This document shows, piece by piece, positions 55,395 through 64,000 of a stretch of 64,000 nucleotides of DNA. The notes beneath the pieces are model-generated. The model did not search any database. It saw only the letters and a program-made list of their open reading frames with translations, and had not been told where the DNA came from. Numbering within the stretch: position 1 is the stretch's first letter; the number at the start of each line of letters is the position of its first letter. The stretch is from NCBI GenBank assembly GCA_033558025.1, contig JAUCEF010000016.1, positions 2,108,001 to 2,172,000 on the forward strand. The letters run 5' to 3'. This DNA comes from Phytophthora sp. 'mugwort'. Taxonomy: Eukaryota; Oomycota; Peronosporomycetes; Peronosporales; Peronosporaceae. A program made the position numbers and the translations under genes.

Positions 55395-55664
55395 TCACTC
55401 AATGAGCTCCACGAAGTCAGGTGAGCGCAGACGGCGCAAGCGAAACTTGGTGGGTTCAGCTTGCACCTCGCTGGGCTTGTTGTCTTCGTCCTGCATGATC
55501 TCCTCCTCCAGCTCGCGTGTCGATTGGTGCTGATTCTCGAATAGCGAGGCCACGGCCTTCCCCACGCGCAGTTGGCGCCGCATGATGTCGGTAGCCACGT
55601 TCGCTGAGCTGCCGCCCAGTTGCGAGACGCACACGAGCGCTAGAACCAACATGGACGCCTTCAT
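55395..55664 (-). CDS. RXLR effector candidate (RQLR)
   Basis: An 89-residue protein. The signal peptide is about 21-22 residues (MKASMLVLALVCVSQLGGSS...). RQLR is at 30-33 and an acidic EER-like segment (ELEEEIMQDED) near 51-61. The C-terminus is FRLRRLRSPDF-like and short. The layout (signal peptide, RXLR, acidic segment, short C-terminal domain) is the standard RXLR order. The ATG at 55664 is chosen because it starts the signal peptide; the frame opens to 55727. It is the most upstream of the four same-strand candidates. No named effector was recognised. Confidence 0.78.
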   Translation of the reverse strand: MKASMLVLALVCVSQLGGSSANVATDIMRRQLRVGKAVASLFENQHQSTRELEEEIMQDEDNKPSEVQAEPTKFRLRRLRSPDFVELIE

Positions 55665-56006
55665 TCTTAGTTTCTCTTTTGGTCTTGTGTTCTCGACGGC
55701 CTTTCTTGAGAAGTGTCTTTTCGACATTTTTCTCTGTTCCTGCAGATGGTCGCAAACGGCTTTTCATGATAGGACGGATATTATCCAACTGATAATACTG
55801 GCCGTTTCAGATCAAGATATTATCCAATGGATTATAGTGGTCGAGATATTATCATTATAATGCCGATCATCGAGATGATGCTACAAGTGTTGGCTACCGT
55901 AAATAAGTCGAGTGCATTCACAAAAATTCTGTATCTGCTACATATTTCCATACGCACGCTTTGGCACATTGACTGCTTCCAACTCGCCGTCAGCGAATCC
56001 ACCTGC
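55665..56006. other. effector promoter and ZIP 3' flank
   Basis: No gene was seen. A repeated GATATTATCCAA-type motif occurs at about 55778-55788, 55816-55827 and 55846-55854. Confidence 0.4.
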
Positions 56007-57074
56007 TTAGATGGAGCCGCTGAGCGCGATCTGGATCGTCAGGAAGACTATAAAGGCAAATGCTGTGGCCGACACCGTCGTAGGTACTGACTTAGTGTCC
56101 TCGAGGGACTCGGGCAGCAGCTCTTGTACTGCCACGAAAGCCATTGCGCCACCCGCGAAGCCTAGCCCGCAAGGAAGAATAGGAAGCCACTGCTCCACGA
56201 ATAGGAAGGACGGCACAGCAAAGATCGGCTGAGGCGCACTGGACATGATGCACCACAGCACAGCGTAGAAAATGCTCAGTCCACGTGGCACGAGTGATAG
56301 ACTGATCGCGACACCTTCGGGAATATTATGGATAGCCATCGTCATGGTGACAATGTGGCCACGACGGATGCCACCTTCACCGCCGAACGACACGCCAACA
56401 CCGATGCCTTCTGATACGGAGTGCAGCGTCATAACGGCCATGATCAGCAGCGCCTTACGCGCGTCCAGACCCTTCAGTCCGCACACCGACACGTCCTCGT
56501 AGTCTTCCAGAAAGACTTTGGTGAACTTGATGAACAAAACGCCGAGGAACGCGCCCAAGAACAAACGATAGCTCACAGACACGGCGTAGTCCGTGGCTTG
56601 CGGGAGGTACCATCCTTCGTAGAACAGGCAGCCTGTGGCCGCGATCATCATGCCTGCAGCCAGGCCGTTGCAGATGCCCAGCCAGAACTTATCTAGATCC
56701 CGGATCCAGTAGAACGGCAGCGCACCGATGCCAGTGGCGATGGCCGTGAGCCATCCGCACCACCAGACATAGCGTGCGTTCTTGCCGCCGCGGCCGTGGA
56801 AGTGGTGGTGCATGGGGAAGCTGTAGAACGTGATGAAGAGCATGGCCAGCGCCAGCGCGTAGGCGAATCTCCTTGTGGTTGGTGAGGAGCCCATCAGCGG
56901 CTTGTCGACCTCCTCCTCGTCAGCTTCCTCCTCTCTTAGCAGCTTCTGGCTCGGTGTGGAGGAGTCTGTCGTGGCTTTGCCCCCTCGCTGTTTCATGACT
57001 TCAGCGTCGCTTTCAATGGCGATTTCGAGCGGCTCGAGCGGCTCGACTTTGGTGACGGGCTGGCTGGCCTCCAT
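56007..57074 (-). CDS. ZIP-family metal transporter
   Basis: A 355-residue intronless ZIP (SLC39/ZupT-like) transporter, importing zinc or related divalent metals into the cytosol. The metal-site helices are plain: HSVSEGIGVGVSFGG (TM4) and HNIPEGVAISLSL (TM5). About 70 hydrophilic, acidic N-terminal residues precede TM1, and MHHHFHGRGG between the first membrane segments could bind metal. About eight membrane segments are seen, as expected. The His-Ser-x-x-Glu and His-Asn-x-Pro-Glu pairs are complete, so it should be active. Substrate and membrane cannot be told from sequence. Confidence 0.9.
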   Translation of the reverse strand: MEASQPVTKVEPLEPLEIAIESDAEVMKQRGGKATTDSSTPSQKLLREEEADEEEVDKPLMGSSPTTRRFAYALALAMLFITFYSFPMHHHFHGRGGKNARYVWWCGWLTAIATGIGALPFYWIRDLDKFWLGICNGLAAGMMIAATGCLFYEGWYLPQATDYAVSVSYRLFLGAFLGVLFIKFTKVFLEDYEDVSVCGLKGLDARKALLIMAVMTLHSVSEGIGVGVSFGGEGGIRRGHIVTMTMAIHNIPEGVAISLSLVPRGLSIFYAVLWCIMSSAPQPIFAVPSFLFVEQWLPILPCGLGFAGGAMAFVAVQELLPESLEDTKSVPTTVSATAFAFIVFLTIQIALSGSI

Positions 57075-58004
57075 GCGGATGAGTCGAATGGAGATTGCTC
57101 AAGGGACGTCGGATACTCGATGCAGGCGAGTTGCAAAGTGATCGGAGCTGCTAACTTCCTGCTGCTGACTATGAGGGAGAGTGGAAGAGTGAAAGTGACA
57201 TGTTTGTCTGCTGCCACTGATTGTAAGCCCGAGCAGCGATTTCTATGTGGAGCACGCGTCAAATGGATTGTGGAGTCGGTGGCGCGACGTGCACATTGTG
57301 AAATTGTGGAAGGGGAAGGGGAGTTCGGACGATACAAATGCCTGTCACACGCGCCAATAGCGTTCAATACCTGCAACGTCTTGTCCAGCTAGCAGCACTG
57401 CAACGTCAGAGCGGGCAAGACTCTTCTAGTATTGCGGCTCATGCTGCTATAAGGGTGAGCGGTCCATCAAAGATGCACCCAGCACCGTTTAGCAGATGCT
57501 GGTGGTGCGGTTCAATAATAGTTTGGCTACGTCGTCTTCTTCGTGATTGAGCTGCGAGCTCGGCTAGGGTGAACACTCCGCATCGAATGCTCCAAGAGGC
57601 CATAGATAGACACGGCATATCTGCCTCAAGCGCTGTACAAGTTCGTGAAGCGAAACATTGAACGTCGTGGTTGTCGAATGTGTCAGCCAAGCCGCTAATT
57701 GCTTGGAGCAAAAGCAAACGATGCAATGAAGCGAAATGCTAGCAAGGTTGTATGTGTAGCCAACCCAACAAATAAAATACTTGGTAACACGGTACCAGCG
57801 GTATGCAGACTTTATTGATCAGCCGCTACATGATCACGCTCTGCTGTGATCACCGTCATTGCGGTGCCAGCCTCTTCCAATTAGTCAAATCTTGAACGCT
57901 ATTTCCGCCAATCCACGATCATCCCGATCTTGCCGCCTTTTCAACTTGCCGCCAATTTGTATCTTCTCGTTCAAGACTAACAAGTATATAGATCAGTCGT
58001 ATCC
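57075..58004. other. intergenic, no gene seen
   Basis: This is the divergent space between the ZIP gene and the Jupiter/lumazine-like gene. No motif-bearing frame was found. Confidence 0.4.
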
Positions 58005-58673
58005 ATGTCGACGTTAACCAGCACGGACATGGGCGAGCTTAAGCGTCCCACCACACGTGTGCACGCACCTCCAGGTGGCGGCTCCAGCTGGAGCATCGGC
58101 GACAACTCGGCGCCCACGTCCACGGGCCGCAAGCGCTTCGCGCAGCCTCAGACACAGACCCAACAGGACGTCAAGATGGTGTCCCCGCGCGCAGCTCCTA
58201 CCCCCGCCCCCGCGGCAGCTCAAGCCCCGGCTCAACTGGCTGCTAAAGTGCCGGAAGGAACGATTCGCGTGGCGCTGCTCAAGACCAGCATCGACGTGGA
58301 ACTGGTGGACCGTGTGGTGCAGAACTGTTTCGAGAAGCTGGAGGGCCAGTCCGTGAGCTCCGAGACCTTCACCGTGGCGTCACTGGAGCAGCTTCCGTAC
58401 GCAGCTAACAAGCTGACCGAATTTGGAGGCTTTGATGGCGTCATCTGCTTCGGGTTCCTCAACACTCAGGACCCGCAGTTCCCTGCTCTAAGCGCCGCAC
58501 TGACGCAGAGCTTAATTGACATTAGTGTGAAGAATGTGCGCCCCGTTGTGCGTGCAGTGTTTGTGGGTGAGCCTCGTGTGGCGTCGGTCAAGGTGAAGGG
58601 AGGCTGGGGCACCGAGTTTGCGGACGGCGTGGTGTCGTTGGTGCAGCTTGGCGGGTTCAAAGGGTCCAAGTAA
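58005..58673 (+). CDS. Jupiter/HN1-like N-terminus fused to lumazine-synthase-like fold (short paralogue)
   Basis: A 222-residue protein. Residues 1-45 hold RVHAPPGGGSSWSIGD and TGRKR, closely like the PPGGGS motif of Jupiter/HN1 microtubule-linked proteins. A Gln/Pro/Ala linker of about 35 residues follows. Residues 86-215 resemble 6,7-dimethyl-8-ribityllumazine synthase (RVALLKTS, LPYAANKLTEFGGFDGVICFG, VRAVFVGEP), but the active-site His of the RGxTxHxD region is not there (LNTQDPQFPAL), so catalysis is doubtful. It is close to the long paralogue at 61109-62713 over its full length. What the combination does is unknown. Confidence 0.7.
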   Translation: MSTLTSTDMGELKRPTTRVHAPPGGGSSWSIGDNSAPTSTGRKRFAQPQTQTQQDVKMVSPRAAPTPAPAAAQAPAQLAAKVPEGTIRVALLKTSIDVELVDRVVQNCFEKLEGQSVSSETFTVASLEQLPYAANKLTEFGGFDGVICFGFLNTQDPQFPALSAALTQSLIDISVKNVRPVVRAVFVGEPRVASVKVKGGWGTEFADGVVSLVQLGGFKGSK

Positions 58674-60045
58674 AAAGAGGAAGGTGCTGAGATGCGGAAG
58701 TTGTGTCGTCGGCAGGCAGCGATGGATGCAAGTGACAGCTATAAAATCAAATTAATCAAACCTCAGCTTTGAAACTGTTTACATGCTCCTCTCGCAAGTC
58801 TCGAGGTTCGCAAATCGCCACGCAACTGCGTTTGGAGCGTGGTGAACGACTATTTTTCTTTGACTTGCTGCGAAGTGGGTACGTAGCTTCAGCATGCCAG
58901 TTACAGTATTCCTTAATGCCTACATGAGCACTTCAACTGGAGCAAGTATTATACTTCAAAGGGTAGTATTTGTTAATGGATGCTAGCAAGGGATTCCATG
59001 TATGCTAATAAATAGAGAGCTGGGGATTCTAAACTATGCTTGAGGTCGGGTCGGCTTCGTGATGTGCTACCGTTCTTGGAAGCGATAACGGCGAATACGG
59101 TTGGCTTGCGCATTTCCATGCCGCCCGATAGTTATGACGATTCACCAAGCAATCACGCCCCGACAGTTTAAAAAGAACGGTGGCATTAACGAAAGTCGAA
59201 CTGTTTTACGGCTCGTCGTGTTCGGCGTCTGTGCCCCACCCGTGAGGTAGAGGCCACTGAAACTCGTGGCGTTGACGCCGATAGATGAACTTGCTCGTTT
59301 AAGTTTTTGTATGGCTCGCGTCACGGTACCTGCAGCTGAGTGAGTTGTACTTATAATTATTGCCCTACCTCGCGCAGTTTTATCGTATCAATTCGATCGT
59401 GTGCGTCACGAACTTCGGTCGGCATTGAAGTCGCTGGCGATTCCCGAACTCAGAGTCTGCAACACCACTCACTATTCAAAAGGTGTGTTGCGAAGCTTGC
59501 GGGCGTTGAAGATTCTAAGTTTGTTGGCTGACGCGAGATGTACATGTACTATCGGCGGTGAATCTTTGTTACTGAGACTTGCTTGCGAATTTAGCTGATA
59601 ATTTAAACACACAAAATTTTATCACCTGATGGAGCGGGCTACTTCGATATGTCGGAATCATGGATTTACCACGGAATACGATCTTAGCGACAAGTTCATG
59701 ATTTGACGGGACGATCAAGGGAAGCAATCCATATTCCGCCGACTTCATGACGCCTGAAATATTGCAATGTCAAGTTGAAGCTGAGGCGTTTTTTCTGTCG
59801 TTTAGCTTATGTTTACGTCGTCCTTGGCCTATTTTTCCGTTTTAAAACCTTGAGGTTTTTCAAAACACTCCCAACTAGCATATCGATTCTTTTCCTCCGA
59901 TATACGTACTTAACGATGTGCCGAAGCGTTGGTTGGTCGAGGAGCTACGGTCGTCTTCGCCGCCATCGCCTTGCGCCGGTCATTCGAGTTCGCTCTCAAT
60001 CCCCCGAAGCTTCATCCCCCTTTACTCGCATCCTCTATAAACAAC
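58674..60045. other. long spacer before uL11; no gene seen
   Basis: Short frames lack motifs. The last 60 bp include a pyrimidine-rich tract and TATAAA (60035-60040), just before the uL11 ATG. Confidence 0.45.
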
Positions 60046-60543
60046 ATGGGCGCTCCACCTCCGGCTGGCGAAGAGAAGGTCGTCGTTCTGCGTACGGTGG
60101 GCGGCGAGGTTGCCCCCGCTTCGGCTCTGGCCCCCAAGGTCGGTCCGCTCGGTCTGTCCCCCAAGAAGATCGGTGAGGACATCTGCAAGGCCACCAAGGA
60201 CTGGAAGGGACTGAACGTGACGGTGAAGCTCACCATCATCAACCGTCAGGCCACGGTCACGCTGATCCCCAGCGCCTCGTCGCTGCTGGTCAAGGAGCTC
60301 AAGGAGCCCCCTCGTGACCGCAAGAAGGTCAAGAACATTAAGCACGACGGCAACCTGTCGCTCGACCAGGTCATCTCGGTGGCCCGCATCATGCGCGAGC
60401 GCTCGATGGCCCGCCACCTGGCCGGTACGGTTAAGGAGATTCTGGGCACGGCCTCTTCTCTCGGTTGCACGGTCAACGGCGAGGCCCCCACGGAGATCCA
60501 GCGCCTCATTAGCGAGGGCGAGCTGGACATCCCGGAGAACTAA
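60046..60543 (+). CDS. RPL12: 60S ribosomal protein uL11 (L12)
   Basis: A 165-residue cytosolic uL11, the base of the ribosomal GTPase-associated centre together with the P-stalk. Visible hallmarks are [26 protein letters not shown] (antibiotic/rRNA loop region), [14 protein letters not shown], and the C-terminal rRNA-binding helix region ([20 protein letters not shown]). Length equals the usual 165. The ATG at 60046 fits this length; the frame extends upstream without conservation. Codon use is strongly GC-ending (many CTG, AAG, GTC), as expected for high expression. No intron. Confidence 0.96.
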   Translation: MGAPPPAGEEKVVVLRTVGGEVAPASALAPKVGPLGLSPKKIGEDICKATKDWKGLNVTVKLTIINRQATVTLIPSASSLLVKELKEPPRDRKKVKNIKHDGNLSLDQVISVARIMRERSMARHLAGTVKEILGTASSLGCTVNGEAPTEIQRLISEGELDIPEN

Positions 60544-61108
60544 GTGTTTGATCGACTGGATGATATCAGGACTTGCAGATAAACCCTCAGTGATCTAATG
60601 GCTAACGATCGACTGGCGAGGAGGTAGCCCCTGGCTATCAACTTGGTTGGTTGGCGCAACCAATACGACCCTGGGAATTTTGCAGAGCGAAGACGAGATG
60701 GCGTTTGAAGTTGTTTTGTCTTGATGGTGGCGTTGCTTCGTATTATATGTAGGTAAAAATGATGGCGCTGCGATGGATCGGCGAAAGGTACGTGTTATAT
60801 ATATTGTGTATGTGTACAAGTGGGGGACTTGTGCTGCCTATGATCGCCAATTCAACATACTTTAATATACTCTGATCCAGAATGAGGACAAAGTACAACA
60901 AGTTGAGGCAAACAAAACCCCCACATTTGTATTTTAGAGTGCGAAGCTTCCGAAGTAGTTGTCTATCGAGAATAATATAAAAACGACTTGATAAAGCCAA
61001 CGTCTAAAGGAATTGTTGTTGTTTCTTTGCATTTGGGCCTTATGGCGTCGATCTCTTGCTCGACGCTCTCATGATCCGTGGCAGCTTCGCTACGATAGAC
61101 GGATCATT
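60544..61108. other. convergent 3' region of uL11 and the long paralogue
   Basis: No gene is supported. It is AT-rich toward 60790-60990. Confidence 0.45.
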
Positions 61109-62713
61109 TTAGCCGAAGATAATGGAACTTTCACCGGCGCCGTGCTGTTTCTTTTGTGCCACCCTGGGGTGGAAACCGTCGTTCGAGCGTTTGTTGGCTT
61201 CGCTCTCGGCTTGGACGTTGCCAGTGGTGCTCATAGACTGGATGTCATTAATACCCTGTGCCTGAAGGTTAGCGCTGATGGCCTCCACTTTACCGGCACC
61301 AATGCCGATGTCGTCCTTCACCTCCTCAATAGTGTGCTTGCCATCAGCGTGCTTCACGAGTACCCGACGGCAAGTCGTATTGGCCGACCAACCCCCGCCG
61401 CCACTAATGTGCCAGGCGTTGCGGATCACCAGCTCGAAGTAGTCGTCGTCATCGATGGACGCACTCACATTGGCGTAGTAGCGGACGAATTCAGCCGGGT
61501 GGACCTTACCGTCCTTCTCGCCACCGTCGAACGTATCCAAAAACTCAAGCAGTACCTCGTCCTCTGTCTTGCGGCCTTGCAGCACGTCAGGGTGCTCTTT
61601 TGCACTGTACTTGGCCTTAATGTCATTCAAGTCCACGACGCCGCTTCCATCCGCATCCAGGATCTTAAAAGCCGCAAGAACCAGCTGCGTACGGCGTTCA
61701 TTCAGCTCACCACGCACAGCCAGCAAGAACTCGTCAAAGTCAACGCCTCCAGAGCTGTTCGTGTCGATAAAATGAAACAGCTCCTCTACTTCCTCCTCAC
61801 TCAGATCAAGCGCATGCTCACAAATGGCCTTGCTGAACTCGTCCAGATTCACCGAGCGGTTGCCATCATCGTCAATAATGCGGAACTTGCGTCCCAATCC
61901 ACGAATGCCCTTCGCTCCATGTTCGTACAGTGAGTCCCTCAATATCTGCAGCGACTGCAGCACCGTCTTGGATCCACGTAGCAGCTTGGCCGGTAGCACA
62001 TTGCCACGACTGACCTCGAAGTGCTTCTTCACTGGCGCTCCTGACGCCGAGTGCGCAATGGGTCCGACAAAGCCGCCCAAGTTAATGAGTGGCACAACTC
62101 CGTCGGCGAACTCGGCTCCCCAGCCTCCTCGCACCTTCACCGAGGCCACGCGAGGCTCACCAATGAACACAGCATGCAACACGGGGCGTACGTTCTTGAC
62201 GCTGATCTTAATGAGACTCTGCGTCAATGCAGCGCTGAGCGCCGTGAACTGCGGGTCCTGCATATTGAGGAAACCGAAGCAGATGACACCGTCGAAACCG
62301 CCGCATTCCGTCAGCTTGTTGGCTGCGTACGGGAGCTGCTCCACGTTCACGACCGTGAAGGTCTCGGAGTTCACGGACTGGGCCTGCAGCTTGGCTAGAC
62401 AGTTTTGCACTGCCGCGTCTACGATCTCCGCGTCATTGCTGGTCTTGAGCAGAGCCACGCGTACCGCTACGTCCATCTGAGGAGCAGCAGAAACCTGCAT
62501 CTGAGTCTGAGTCTCCATGGGAGCGGGAGGAGGCGACTCCATGTTGGCGTCCTGCTCCGTCTGGACCGCCGGTTGGTTGACGCGCTTGCGGCCCGTGGGG
62601 GCGCGGGCCGAATAGTCGCCGAAATTCCAAGTCGAGCCGCCTCCCGGAGGCGCATGCACGCGCGTGGTCGGGCGCTTGAGCTCGCCCATGTCTGTGCTAG
62701 TGAGGGTCGACAT
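61109..62713 (-). CDS. Jupiter-like / lumazine-synthase-like / calcyphosin-like fusion protein (long paralogue)
   Basis: A 534-residue single-exon protein. Residues 1-27 are almost identical to the short paralogue (58005-58673), including PPGGGS. The lumazine-synthase-like domain spans about 80-210, also without the expected active-site His. Residues 245-440 form a calcyphosin-like EF-hand unit: GIRGLGRKFRIIDDDGNRSV, FHFIDTNSSGGVDFDEFL, FKILDADGSGVVDLNDI and LDTFDGGEKDGKVHPAEF, followed by ASIDDDDYFELVIRNAWHI as in calcyphosin. At least three EF loops keep the acidic positions. A basic, Gly-rich tail follows. Calcium control of whatever the lumazine-like part binds is inference. The gene is inverted relative to its paralogue across uL11. 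Confidence 0.75.
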   Translation of the reverse strand: MSTLTSTDMGELKRPTTRVHAPPGGGSTWNFGDYSARAPTGRKRVNQPAVQTEQDANMESPPPAPMETQTQMQVSAAPQMDVAVRVALLKTSNDAEIVDAAVQNCLAKLQAQSVNSETFTVVNVEQLPYAANKLTECGGFDGVICFGFLNMQDPQFTALSAALTQSLIKISVKNVRPVLHAVFIGEPRVASVKVRGGWGAEFADGVVPLINLGGFVGPIAHSASGAPVKKHFEVSRGNVLPAKLLRGSKTVLQSLQILRDSLYEHGAKGIRGLGRKFRIIDDDGNRSVNLDEFSKAICEHALDLSEEEVEELFHFIDTNSSGGVDFDEFLLAVRGELNERRTQLVLAAFKILDADGSGVVDLNDIKAKYSAKEHPDVLQGRKTEDEVLLEFLDTFDGGEKDGKVHPAEFVRYYANVSASIDDDDYFELVIRNAWHISGGGGWSANTTCRRVLVKHADGKHTIEEVKDDIGIGAGKVEAISANLQAQGINDIQSMSTTGNVQAESEANKRSNDGFHPRVAQKKQHGAGESSIIFG

Positions 62714-62985
62714 CCTTTAGCGCTAACGTCTGCCGCGTCTAAAGGGGGAAATGCGGATCCCTTTCGAGAACGACGAATACCGGCGTTTTATTGGTCAAAA
62801 CTCCCATATTTGACCACAAGCTTCAGTTTAGAATTCCTAATTAATTAATTAAATTTATTTGACGTCCGATAACTTTTGCGCATGACACAGAACAAGAAGA
62901 GCCGCGGAGAGGCGGGAGGGGAACACGGTGGTCGACATGCCGATTGTCGATTTACCAACGGCTTGTTGGAAAGGAACCAGCGCTT

Positions 62986-63084
62986 GCCGTTGAGTGGCAT
63001 GACATCGTATACTTTGGCTCGAGTGCAACGACAGCCGTTGAACGGCATGGCGTCGTCCAGATTTCGTCTTGGAGTACAACGGCA
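62986..63084. repeat. two-copy tandem repeat of about 50 bp
   Basis: Units 62986-63033 and 63034-63084 share GCCGTTGAnnGGCATGnC... and ...GAGTnCAACGnCA, roughly 75 percent alike. It lies in the long paralogue's upstream region; no gene was seen over it. Confidence 0.6.
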
Positions 63085-63320
63085 GCTCACCCAGCAGCTG
63101 CAATGCAGGCTGCATTATGCAGCCAACCTCGCAGCAGCCACCCACGCATTCCACAATCTGCTTTCGCGGAGCGTCATGGAGCTCACGGAGAACGAACCTC
63201 GAAAGATACACAGAGTGCAAGCCGCGAGTGCCGCTGCGAGCGCGCATTGCCGGGTGACTCGAAGCAATCCCGTTGGCGCCTGATTTACTTAACGAAAGAG
63301 GCTCAACAGGTGCGATTTGC

Positions 63321-63548
63321 TCAATGAAACGGACGCACCGAACGTATCTCGGCGGCGTCACGCCTTCTGAAGTAATTGTCGAGGGTGAGAGCGACGCCCA
63401 GGACAACCGCACCGTGGTAAGCGAACCAAGCTTCTACTGCTGCAGGCGAAGCTCGGAGCCAACCCAGGGGCATGTACATTATTGTGGCAGTGTACAAGCC
63501 ACTCCATGGTCCGCCCTTGATGAGGTTCTCGAAACAGAAGCGTTGCAT
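63321..63548 (-). CDS. hypothetical two-TM protein, possibly a fragment
   Basis: A 75-codon minus-strand frame with two likely membrane helices (about residues 15-30 and 40-60) and a short basic tail (DNYFRRRDAAE). No family was recognised and the ATG context is unclear; an upstream exon may exist near 63560-63640. Listed because its composition is protein-like. Confidence 0.3.
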   Translation of the reverse strand: MQRFCFENLIKGGPWSGLYTATIMYMPLGWLRASPAAVEAWFAYHGAVVLGVALTLDNYFRRRDAAEIRSVRPFH

Positions 63549-64000
63549 TAATGCTGTTCTTCCGGGGTTTCAACGGCCACCTGACGCCACCGCTTGCCGC
63601 AGATCGACAGCCAGATGTGCCACGGACCCAGCATTGCCAACGTTTTACTAACGCTGGCAGTAGCTCATTTAAGGAGCGTCAAGACGGAAGGTGGTCAGCA
63701 AGACCCAAGCAACAAGACACAAAAGGCCATCGCAGCGCATCACCCCTCTTTTCCTTCTATTTTATTTTCCCGAAAGGTCGTATGACCCTTTTTTCTTCCC
63801 TCGTGATCGTTACAAGCGACTAACAAAGCTTTTCAGCCAACCACATGTGCGCAAACTGCTATTACCAGCCAATGGCGCGTTGCTGTCCGTTTCAGTTGCT
63901 ACTAAAACCCGCGGCGACTTCAAAAACCCATCTAACCGCCCACTGCCCACTGCAACGGGGGGAGCAAGTAGAGCGCGGCCGCTTCGCATTCTCCAGTGGA
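63549..64000. other. window edge, no gene seen
   Basis: There is a CCAAT at 63868-63872. The promoter of a gene beyond the window may lie here. No coding frame is supported. Confidence 0.35.

Noticed and set aside
61013..61933. 306-codon open frame on the plus strand
   Set aside because: Antisense to the EF-hand part of the fusion gene; a mirror effect of its codon use.

Overview
The window looks like nuclear DNA of an oomycete, most likely Phytophthora. The evidence is short (mostly 69-96 bp) GT-AG introns in compact genes, an oomycete-type initiator before one gene, a run of small secreted RXLR-like proteins, and a load of degenerate DNA transposons (pogo, hAT, PIF/Harbinger, piggyBac) and Ty3/gypsy pieces of the kinds common in Phytophthora. 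I did not identify the species. Spliced models were built by hand from splice signals and frame phase, and each one closes in frame.

Layout. 1-6453: transposon debris, a pogo-type transposase fragment and a broken Ty3/gypsy element on the minus strand bounded by 162-bp LTRs. 6576-11014: two minus-strand genes, a dynamin-like GTPase and a two-NYN-domain protein. 12101-16990: a five-exon PIF1-like helicase, ribosomal protein eL37 and an SF-assemblin-like protein. 17286-18949: a dead hAT transposase. 19916-24152: a Spinster-like MFS transporter, a Chz1-domain acidic protein and a mitochondrial RNase III-fold/dsRBD protein (mL44-like). 25308-32030: a tandem array of three WDR76/CMR1-like WD40 genes (intact, dead, intact) sharing a palindromic promoter element. 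32185-34645: VAC14. 35368-44844: a transposon graveyard with a hAT transposase broken by two in-frame stops, gypsy, Harbinger and hAT-like remnants, and a piggyBac element ending at TTAA. 45664-52358: housekeeping genes, namely mitochondrial MnmA/TRMU, a PhyH-type dioxygenase, a longin-like protein and an AFG1-type ATPase. 52531-55664: four small secreted RXLR-like effector candidates on the minus strand, with two large DNA hairpins among them. 56007-62713: a ZIP transporter, then two inverted paralogues of an unusual multidomain protein on either side of ribosomal protein uL11.

The most interesting items are: (1) the paralogue pair at 58005-58673 and 61109-62713, which joins a Jupiter/HN1-like PPGGGS N-terminus to a lumazine-synthase-like fold without the expected active-site histidine and, in one copy only, to a calcyphosin-like EF-hand module; (2) the WDR76-like array with its shared GCGGTA-TTT-TACCGC element, internal duplication and dead middle copy; (3) the effector cluster, where the RXLR position decays from RQLR to GQLR to GRLK. 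I see no CRISPR array, rRNA or convincing tRNA.
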